Shown here one piece after another: positions 31,086 to 38,679 of a stretch of 39,505 nt of DNA. The notes under the pieces were generated by a model. That model was not told the origin of the DNA. It was given only the letters and a program-made list of their open reading frames with translations, and ran no database searches. Location: contig CAUJDH010000043.1 in NCBI GenBank assembly GCA_963169225.1, positions 1-39,505 on the forward strand, written 5' to 3'. Source of the DNA: Actinomycetota bacterium (GTDB lineage: Bacteria; Actinomycetota; Actinomycetes; S36-B12; UBA10799). Both the position numbers and the translations under genes were made by a program. Position 1 is the first letter of the stretch. Every line of letters starts with the position of its first letter.

Positions 31086-31847
31086 TTACTCAGATACGGT
31101 AGTAACGCTCGATTCTTTGGCACCGATGCGAGTGCTGCGATAGATCAGGCCGTAAGCGAGCATCACCCATGAGGTGAAGACTCCCCACACGAGCCACGTG
31201 ATGAGCGACCCACCAAAGCCCCCTACGAAGAACCCAGTAGCTGCGGTCAACAGCATGAGGACCCAGATGATTACGAACAAGATGATCGATGTCATCAACC
31301 AGTGACCCCAACGATCCTTGATTGCCGCGAAGTTAGCTTTGACCGGATTCGGTTTGCCGTCAGCCGCTGCGAGCGGCACAAACACGAACACAATGAGGAT
31401 CACGACGGCAGCCCAAGGGAACACGATCAAGGCGATCAGCGTTACCAGCCAGAGCCCCATTGACCACAGCGCAAACCCAGTGAACTTGCTGTTGTCTTGG
31501 TTATAGATCCCAGAGATGCCTGGCTTGCCAACCGTTCCCTCAAGCGCGACTCGATTGATGTAGTAGAACGACCACAGGAATGCGGCAAGCGAGATCACCG
31601 CGATAATGATGAATCCGATGTTCATGCCAATAGTCGCACCCGTGGCAACGAGAATCGCTTGCACAAGAGCGTTGATCACAATCGCGATAACGAGTGCCCA
31701 GAAGTTGCGGAAGAATCGACCGACGGCCGAGATCAAAGCTGAGAACTTGAACTCTTTGCGCTTTGCTTCGGGAGCGCTCACAGCTGCGGTTTCTGCCGCA
31801 GCAGCCGACTCGTTAGCTGCTGGGACGTCTGGCGTTGAGGTACTCAT
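31086..31847 (-). CDS. Hypothetical multi-TM membrane protein with Ala/Glu-rich N-terminus
   Basis: Several hydrophobic segments (FWALVIAIVINALVQAILVATGATIGM; LWLVTLIALIVFPWAAVVILIVFVFVPLA; ILFVIIWVLMLLTAATGFFVGG). Confidence 0.75.
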   Translation of the reverse strand: MSTSTPDVPAANESAAAAETAAVSAPEAKRKEFKFSALISAVGRFFRNFWALVIAIVINALVQAILVATGATIGMNIGFIIIAVISLAAFLWSFYYINRVALEGTVGKPGISGIYNQDNSKFTGFALWSMGLWLVTLIALIVFPWAAVVILIVFVFVPLAAADGKPNPVKANFAAIKDRWGHWLMTSIILFVIIWVLMLLTAATGFFVGGFGGSLITWLVWGVFTSWVMLAYGLIYRSTRIGAKESSVTTVSE

Positions 31848-31848
31848 G

Positions 31849-32274
31849 TCACTTCACCGCACCTTCGTCAAGTAGCTTTTGGGCCGGACCGGTGTAGATC
31901 GTCTTGTCCCCGACCTTCACCACCATGTTGATCTCCAAGATCCCGTCCGCAGCAGCGGTGGGAGTACCGCCTGGTGACATGGTGTGGGTTTCGTTCACCG
32001 GGACAGTTCCGGTCGAGATGATCGGTTGACCGTCAACAGTCTCACCTTTGCATTCAGTGGACTTGTCGTCTTTCTGCGTGCACACCACGCCAGCAAGAAC
32101 GTTGACCTTCTTAGCGATCAAGATGTTGTCAGTAGCGATCTGCATAGTGTTAGCAGCGGCACCAGACACTGGGCCGAGTGATGCGACCTGGCTGCAACCG
32201 GCCAAGGCTCCGACGGCAAGTGCGGCTGCACCTGCTCCGGCAATTGCGCGTTTGACTATTTGGGAACGAATCAT
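31849..32274 (-). CDS. Putative lipoprotein of unknown function
   Basis: Signal peptide plus lipobox ALAVGALAGCSQ; ATGA overlap with the upstream metallophosphoesterase gene. Confidence 0.8.
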   Translation of the reverse strand: MIRSQIVKRAIAGAGAAALAVGALAGCSQVASLGPVSGAAANTMQIATDNILIAKKVNVLAGVVCTQKDDKSTECKGETVDGQPIISTGTVPVNETHTMSPGGTPTAAADGILEINMVVKVGDKTIYTGPAQKLLDEGAVK

Positions 32275-34061
32275 TTTGGTTGGCTCCGATCGAACGCGAG
32301 AATTCGAGCTTTGGCAGTCGCCTGATCCTTCTGCAAAGTCGCGTCGCTAATGCCGCTCAAGTCGAACGGTGCAGGAAGCAACAGCTCGGTGTTGCGATCC
32401 AGTGGTGACCCCAACATCTTGGCCGGGTTGGCGATCCAGTCGTTAGCACCCATTTCGCGCGAGAGCGAGGCCAAGCCAGCCACCGAGAAGTCACCGTTCT
32501 TCCACGTCGCATCCGAGGCGTGATCCAAAGTTGTCGCAAAGATCGACATAGTTCCGTCACGGTTGTCGACAAGCTCAATCAGTTGCTGCTGTTGCGGGTA
32601 GTCGACACAAGAGGCGCTAGTGATCTCCCAGAAACCGCCAGTGCCATTGGGCTTCTTATGTGCGGTAATCGTGTTGATGTGAGTGTGACCATTGACCCAC
32701 GCGACCATGTTTGGGAACTCCTGAAGCATGGCGATGAACTCTTCTGCATGCACCAGCGGCGTTCCGCCGAAGACAGGCTGCGCGGGGTTCTCGAGCGTGA
32801 AACTGTTGTGATGACTGAGCACCATCGCCAGTTTCTTCTCGTCGCGAGCCTTGCCTAGTTCCTCTTTGAGCCAGTCAAACTGATCTTGCGGGACAGCTCC
32901 GTCTGCACCGGTGACTTGGTTACAGGTGTCGAGACCGAACAGGCGCACGTTGGAGGACAGGTCGGCCTTCCAGTACGTCGTTACATTGTCGAGATTGTCC
33001 TGCGTGAATCCGTGACCGACCGGACCTGGCTTGTCTGGGGAACCTAAGTGGGCCGCAATGAATGTGGCCTGGTCGTATAGCTTGCGCTCACCGTCAGCCG
33101 TTACTTGCTCCATGTCAGAGTTGCGCTGCCATTGGGTGAGGATCCGGTTGGTGAACTGGGTGAACGGGCTGGCGTCCGTTCCCATACCGCGCAGGTAAGA
33201 ACCAGCGAGCGCCTGCCATTGAGCGGCTTTACGATCACCGATGGCATATGCGTGGAATCCAGCATCGGCCGGAATAACACCGTTGATCAAAGTGTCGTGG
33301 TTGCCGAAAACCGTAAACCATGGAACCGCGAGTCCAGGGGACTCGACCTTTTGCGATACGACCTTTTCAAGCAGACCTGGGATCGTTGGGAAGCCGTACC
33401 AACCGTAGTTGTCTTGCGAGGGATCATCGGGATGGTAGGCAAAAGTGTTAGCCCACTTCTGCACACCCTGATACTCGCCAGCAGCACCCGAGTTCGGCGT
33501 ATAGGTGCCGCCATCGAGAACACCCATGTACCACTGAAGTTCTTTGCTCGAGATCTGGTCAGTGTTATCACCGGTGGTAACTGCACCTGCCATAGCAGCC
33601 CCGGTAACAGGCGACTCCTTAGCCGCATTCATCGCAACGGTCATCTGGGTCAAGGTATTGACCTGCATCGTCTCTTGTGGACGAGCAACACCGGCCCACA
33701 TGTTCGCATCCTGACCAGCCATCACATCAACGCGAGCTGGGGTTTGCGAATCAATCATGTGGATGTCAGTGAAGTGACCCATATAGACGAGCGACCGACG
33801 AGTGGAGGTTCGAGCACTATTGGCAACTTTGCCCAAGAGGTCGTAACGCGGGATATAAGCCTCACCAGGTGCGGCAACGAGTTTGCGATATTGCTTGTGA
33901 ACCGGCGCAGTCATCCTAATGGTTTGCTGCAAAGTAGTCGGAATATCCGCGGGCTTGGCTGGGGCCGCCACCGCCTGAGCCAGAAGATTGTGAGGGACGG
34001 CAAATGCTGTGGCCGCCGCACCCGTTGCTGCGAGAAAACCTCGCCTACTTAAAGTACTCAG
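32271..34061 (-). CDS. Tat-exported metallophosphoesterase (TIGR03767-like); proposed non-canonical CTG start at 34061. Track ORF starts at GTG 33971.
   Basis: MGHFTDIHMIDSQ; FTVFGNHD; MVLSHHNSFTLENP; VAWVNGHTHINTI metallophosphoesterase motifs. Upstream in-frame extension reads LSTLSRRGFLAATGAAATAFAVPHNLLAQAVAAPAKP. Confidence 0.85.
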   Translation of the reverse strand: MSTLSRRGFLAATGAAATAFAVPHNLLAQAVAAPAKPADIPTTLQQTIRMTAPVHKQYRKLVAAPGEAYIPRYDLLGKVANSARTSTRRSLVYMGHFTDIHMIDSQTPARVDVMAGQDANMWAGVARPQETMQVNTLTQMTVAMNAAKESPVTGAAMAGAVTTGDNTDQISSKELQWYMGVLDGGTYTPNSGAAGEYQGVQKWANTFAYHPDDPSQDNYGWYGFPTIPGLLEKVVSQKVESPGLAVPWFTVFGNHDTLINGVIPADAGFHAYAIGDRKAAQWQALAGSYLRGMGTDASPFTQFTNRILTQWQRNSDMEQVTADGERKLYDQATFIAAHLGSPDKPGPVGHGFTQDNLDNVTTYWKADLSSNVRLFGLDTCNQVTGADGAVPQDQFDWLKEELGKARDEKKLAMVLSHHNSFTLENPAQPVFGGTPLVHAEEFIAMLQEFPNMVAWVNGHTHINTITAHKKPNGTGGFWEITSASCVDYPQQQQLIELVDNRDGTMSIFATTLDHASDATWKNGDFSVAGLASLSREMGANDWIANPAKMLGSPLDRNTELLLPAPFDLSGISDATLQKDQATAKARILAFDRSQPK

Positions 34062-34175
34062 GATCTTCTCCCAACACTCGGTGGCATATCGAAACTCAAG
34101 CTACCACCTCTACGTACCGAGATTCTTGCTACGAGACTGTCATGATTACCCCAGAGCTACAGTCAACGAACTAGG

Positions 34176-35981
34176 ATGAACAACCACATGAGAACCACGA
34201 TCGGAACATTTCTCACCCGAGCCACTGGTGATGGCTTGGTGTCGTGGGTTCCCTTCGTTTGGATCACTTTCCTTGGTGCACTTGACGGACTTCTATCGAG
34301 ATACTCCGAAAACAGCATTCATCCGGTAGCCCTCGCAGGCGTTATTTCGTTTAGTTCGCTTGTCATGTTTGCGTGCCTTTACGCCTGGTGGTTTCTGGTG
34401 TTGAGACACCTCAAGGGGCGCCCTCGCATCGTGGTCACACTGATCTCTTTTGGGGTCGTCGGACTCATTCGCGGACTTGTCATTGCTGAACTCATCAGCT
34501 GGGTTGTGCTGCGACACGGAGATGCTGCGTCTTTTCCAAACTTTGGAATGAGAACCGCTTTCTACGTCGTGGTCATGATCCTCGCCTTGTCATTGGGTAC
34601 CTATATCGTTCAAGTCTCGCGGGACAACCGCAGCAAGGTCAGCCAGGTAGCGAGTGAACAAGAAAGTGTTCAACTTGCCATTGATTCGGTAGAGGATTCC
34701 ATCACCGAGGAGTACAAACTTGTTGGTGTTGAGATCCAAGAAGTACTGAGCTCGGAGATCAGAGAGTTCGATCAACTAAGCCCTGAACAAGCAGCGCAGG
34801 AGACTCAGCGCGTGATCTCAGAAGTTGTGCGTCCGCTGAATGATGAACTTGCCTACGACCGCCCGACTGTGACACTGCCGCAGGTCAACCCCAACGACTA
34901 CCGCGTCACATGGAGCTCGTTGTGGAGCAGAGAACGAGTTGAGACCAATATTGCTCCGCTAACAACTGTGGCGGTGTACGCCCTCTACATCTATTCGTCG
35001 ATCACTATGATCTACAACTACTACAAACCACTGGCCGTATTGCTCACTCTTCCTGCGCTTTGGATTGGCCTGTGGTGCGCTCGGTTTTTGTTCCGCAAGT
35101 ATTGCCCAAGGGTTGGCCTGCTCTGGCGTTTAGTGTTGTCGACCTTGCTGCTGTCGATTGTGATTGCGCCTTCCGCCCTCATATTCGAGTTGATCCTTAA
35201 ATACCCAGATACGGGTGGGCCTGCATTTGTCTATTGGGTCACAGCAATCACCATTGTTTGGCTAGTTGCTATAGCGAACACACAGCTTCGAAGCATGCGA
35301 CAAGCGGATCGTTCCCTCGAAGAAATCGACAAGCAACTAGTTTGGTGCCTGGTTCGAGGACGTATGACACAACTACATGAGGCTGAGAGAATTGCTCGCG
35401 TTCTGCATGGCCCTATCCAATCTGAATTGATCGCCTACAGACATCAACTAAATAGTTCAACCAGGGAAACCGAACAGCCTGCCAATTACGCGAACGGTGT
35501 TGATCAACAAACTCAAGCTCTCGTATCCACTCTCACCAAACTCTTGGATACGAACACGGTAGTAGCGCAGTCAGAATTCGATCTTCGAAAAAGGGTTACT
35601 TCTGTCTCAACCGTGTGGACAGGGATAGCCGACGTAACGATTGAGGCCAACGAAACTACTCTGATCGCACTGGAACAAGATGTCATTGCATCGGACACTC
35701 TACTGAGAATTGTTGAAGAATCGGTTTCAAATTTGATCCGAACCTCCGGCGCAACAACGATCATGATCAACATCCGGCTCGATAGCGATCAAACGATTGT
35801 CGTCGAATTGAATGCAGACGTCCAGCTAGACAAATCCACAACCAGTGAAAAATTAGTTCAAGATCAACTTCGCGATTGCACCATCAACTGGACAAACACC
35901 CAGAAGGGAAACTGCACCACCTTCACTTTGACCCTGCCCGTCGCGCCCAACGCCATCACGCCAAACAGTCTTGGGTCGTAG
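34176..35981 (+). CDS. Multi-TM atypical histidine-kinase-like sensor (paralog 1, degenerate ATPase domain)
   Basis: Two TM clusters, then EAERIARVLHGPIQSELIAYRHQL (HisKA_3-like H-box) and LLRIVEESVSNLIRTSGATTIMINIRL (N-box). No DxGxG G1 box (VVELNADVQLD). Confidence 0.7.
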   Translation: MNNHMRTTIGTFLTRATGDGLVSWVPFVWITFLGALDGLLSRYSENSIHPVALAGVISFSSLVMFACLYAWWFLVLRHLKGRPRIVVTLISFGVVGLIRGLVIAELISWVVLRHGDAASFPNFGMRTAFYVVVMILALSLGTYIVQVSRDNRSKVSQVASEQESVQLAIDSVEDSITEEYKLVGVEIQEVLSSEIREFDQLSPEQAAQETQRVISEVVRPLNDELAYDRPTVTLPQVNPNDYRVTWSSLWSRERVETNIAPLTTVAVYALYIYSSITMIYNYYKPLAVLLTLPALWIGLWCARFLFRKYCPRVGLLWRLVLSTLLLSIVIAPSALIFELILKYPDTGGPAFVYWVTAITIVWLVAIANTQLRSMRQADRSLEEIDKQLVWCLVRGRMTQLHEAERIARVLHGPIQSELIAYRHQLNSSTRETEQPANYANGVDQQTQALVSTLTKLLDTNTVVAQSEFDLRKRVTSVSTVWTGIADVTIEANETTLIALEQDVIASDTLLRIVEESVSNLIRTSGATTIMINIRLDSDQTIVVELNADVQLDKSTTSEKLVQDQLRDCTINWTNTQKGNCTTFTLTLPVAPNAITPNSLGS

Positions 35982-36006
35982 TCGCGTAGCAACGACAATT
36001 GCTCCG

Positions 36007-36672
36007 TCACTCACTACTTGCGCCCTCACCCCGACTCGGTAAGCCGAAGGCATCAACGTAAAGACGCACAGCTTCGGTGCGCTGATTCAAATCGCCCCGC
36101 TCATCGAGTTTCAGCTTGCGATAGATCATTCCCACCATCTTCTCGACTGCGCTGACTGAGCGACTGCTGATTCGCGCGATCTCCGGAACCTTGTATCCCT
36201 GCGCCAACATACGCAAGGTACGAAGCTGTCCCGAGGTAAGCAAGGCAAGTTCATTCGAAACAGCTAGTGCGTGACGAATACCACTGCCTTCGATTGCTCT
36301 GTCGAGGGAATCAATCAGGATGTTCGAATCGGTTACCGTCCGCTTGTCGACTACAGGAACGTTCGGAGGAAAAGATCCATCAACGAGCCCTGCCGCAGCC
36401 AAGTCCGGAAAATTGGTGAGGACAACACATGCGACTTCTGGAAATCGATCAGACAAAATATGGACAAGATCAACACCAGAAACACTTTGGCCTAGATCAA
36501 GATCGACAATTGCAACGTCAATCGCGACCTCCTCCAAAATCGCCAATGACTCTTGAGCATTCGACGCCAATTCCACCGAAAAACCTTTGGACGTGAGAAT
36601 TTCACCCACCAAGGTTCGGATCACAGGCTCGTCATCGACGACGAGTACATACCTAGAGAATGCGGCGTTCAT
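36007..36672 (-). CDS. NarL/FixJ-type response regulator (REC plus LuxR-type HTH)
   Basis: VLVVDDEPVIRTLVGEIL; VAIVDLDLG phospho-acceptor; VVDKR; HTH LTSGQLRTLRMLAQGYKVPEIARISSRSVSAVEKMVGMIYRKL. Confidence 0.92.
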   Translation of the reverse strand: MNAAFSRYVLVVDDEPVIRTLVGEILTSKGFSVELASNAQESLAILEEVAIDVAIVDLDLGQSVSGVDLVHILSDRFPEVACVVLTNFPDLAAAGLVDGSFPPNVPVVDKRTVTDSNILIDSLDRAIEGSGIRHALAVSNELALLTSGQLRTLRMLAQGYKVPEIARISSRSVSAVEKMVGMIYRKLKLDERGDLNQRTEAVRLYVDAFGLPSRGEGASSE

Positions 36673-36721
36673 TCCCCTTTTATACCTGACTAATTGGCAT
36701 TCGAGGCCCGGCTTTGTAATT

Positions 36722-36851
36722 CAACCATCGAATCGGTGGTTTTCCAGAAGGGGGCAGGAAGCCCAAAAGTCGTTAGCCAACCATTCTCAACCATTGGAGG
36801 GCAGGAAGTAGTCAAAAACAACCAAAGCCGACCATCCTGCCACTGGAGGAG
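36722..36851. repeat. Three imperfect tandem repeat units, CAACCAT-N(x)-GGGCAGGAAG-N(x)-AAA..GC, between the response regulator and paralog 2
   Basis: Unit 1 36722-36777, unit 2 36778-36828, partial unit 3 from 36829. GGGCAGGAAG repeated exactly at 36752-36761 and 36799-36808. ACCATCGAATCGGTGGT (36724-36740) is itself a near-perfect inverted repeat. Confidence 0.55.
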
Positions 36852-36900
36852 TGCATCCGTAAGATGGAACTCAACAACTCACCCTACGAACGGTATAGCT

Positions 36901-38679
36901 TTGCCCCAGCCTCCACCGGACTCTCCTACTCGATCAGGATTCAAGCGAGCTTTGCGACTGAGTACTAGTGATGCGATGCTCTCCGGTGCACTCGTTGCAT
37001 GGATCGCGGTTTTTGGTACAGGCATCACGTCAATTCCTTATCTGGGAGATTTTGGAACCTGGTTCAAAGCGGCTCTTACGGGCACGCTGTCCATCATTTT
37101 GATGTTCGTCGCACTGTACTTAACGTGGTTCTTGGTACTTCGACGCATCAAGCAATCCAAGTGGCGAGTGGCGGCAACTTTGCTTGCCTATCTATGTGTA
37201 AGCGCGCTCCGCGGGCTGATCTTGAGCTGGCTACTCATCGCCTTAACGGGAGAAAGAATCCCAACGGACGCGACCCTGTATCGAGTGTCTGCAAACACCA
37301 CTTGGATGTTCATGTTTCTGGTGTTGGGTGTCTATGTCGTGGCGATCACCCGGCAACAGCGCGCCAAACTCGCAGAAGCGATAGCAAAACGAAGCCAGGT
37401 CGAGGCGGTACTCGATTCGATGCGGATCAGCAATCTTGATTTCCAGCTAAAAACCCTGGAGCAGGTACATGACAAAATCAATCAAGAAATAGTCAACCGC
37501 CAAGCAGGTCCCCAACTGTCATCACGCACGCTAGAAACGCTGGCATCTGAAGTCATATCTCCAGTGAGCCACGAACTTGCCAGACGCACATCCCACTACG
37601 ACATCCCCCAAATCAGCAGCGACGATTACGTTGTTCCGCTGCGTCGATTCCTGCTACAGATCAACCTGCCACGGTTCATCCAACCGTCTTTCTCGGTAGT
37701 CATCTTGATCATTTCGTGGGCGGGAACTGGTCTCAGCGTTTTTGGCTTCCCGGACTTCTTGCAGATGTATCTCGTGTTTATGCCGATCTTATTCGCGCTT
37801 CTTCTTGGCATGAAGGCCTTCTTCAACAGGTTCTTGTCTCTGCCAAACCTGCTCGCTCTCTTCCTGGCCTTGCTATTCACGATTGTGTCCACATTATGTG
37901 CGCTATCGATAACAGCAAAGGTCTTTCCTCAATTAGGAAGTCGTCTCGACGTCCAAGTAGCGATTGTTATCCAGGCAACCGAATTCATCTTATTTGTGGC
38001 TACTGCTTTTGCTGTTCGCCGTCAGGGCGATATCAGCGATCGAAACTTCCGCACGTACTCGCGCAAGCTGGACTGGCTGGAGGCGCGTGCCCGGCTGGAA
38101 TCGTGGAGTCTCGACAACAGATTGGCACAAGTCTTGCATGGGCCAGCACAGGCTGAGCTCTATGCGACCGGTGAAACTTGGAAGGATTTGCCCGAATCCG
38201 AGGTAGATGTCGACGAATATCTGGACAACTATTCCGACTCATTCCGACAGCAGTTGCTGAGCGTCTTGGGTCCGAACAGTAACAACAATCTCGAGGGTGT
38301 TGTCAGGTCGACGATCAATTTTTGGAGCCACACCTGCGCCATCACATTTGATCAAGATACCGCCGCGGCGAACCTACTCAAACACGATGCCGCTGCCTCT
38401 GACGTTCTCGAGGGCATAATCCAAGAGACTGTCTCCAACACAGTGGTTCACGGTCGCGCGAACGACATTCACATCCGCTTGACTTCGCCACAAGATGATC
38501 TTGTGGCACTCACGGTCAGCGACAACGGCCAAACTGATCTTCGAGCCGAGCCGCAAGACTCACAAGGCGCAGCCCAACTACAGGCTTGCACCCTCGACTG
38601 GAAGCACACTTGCAGTCACGGTCAGAACACTCTGACTGCCTCGATCCCGATAGAGCTAACGAACCCGCATTTTGAATGA
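36901..38679 (+). CDS. Multi-TM atypical histidine-kinase-like sensor (paralog 2); start uncertain (TTG 36901 proposed; track start 36694)
   Basis: Same architecture as paralog 1: LDNRLAQVLHGPAQAELYATGETW H-box; GIIQETVSNTVVHGRANDIHIRL N-box; LTVSDNGQ partial G1 box. Confidence 0.7.
   Translation: MPQPPPDSPTRSGFKRALRLSTSDAMLSGALVAWIAVFGTGITSIPYLGDFGTWFKAALTGTLSIILMFVALYLTWFLVLRRIKQSKWRVAATLLAYLCVSALRGLILSWLLIALTGERIPTDATLYRVSANTTWMFMFLVLGVYVVAITRQQRAKLAEAIAKRSQVEAVLDSMRISNLDFQLKTLEQVHDKINQEIVNRQAGPQLSSRTLETLASEVISPVSHELARRTSHYDIPQISSDDYVVPLRRFLLQINLPRFIQPSFSVVILIISWAGTGLSVFGFPDFLQMYLVFMPILFALLLGMKAFFNRFLSLPNLLALFLALLFTIVSTLCALSITAKVFPQLGSRLDVQVAIVIQATEFILFVATAFAVRRQGDISDRNFRTYSRKLDWLEARARLESWSLDNRLAQVLHGPAQAELYATGETWKDLPESEVDVDEYLDNYSDSFRQQLLSVLGPNSNNNLEGVVRSTINFWSHTCAITFDQDTAAANLLKHDAAASDVLEGIIQETVSNTVVHGRANDIHIRLTSPQDDLVALTVSDNGQTDLRAEPQDSQGAAQLQACTLDWKHTCSHGQNTLTASIPIELTNPHFE

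Noticed and set aside
33105-34052. 315-aa plus-strand ORF antisense to the metallophosphoesterase
   Set aside because: Opposite strand carries clear metallophosphoesterase motifs and a Tat signal.
36694-36900. N-terminal 69 residues of the track ORF for sensor 2
   Set aside because: This segment coincides with the tandem repeat/intergenic region, and the translation lacks similarity to paralog 1; probably not translated.
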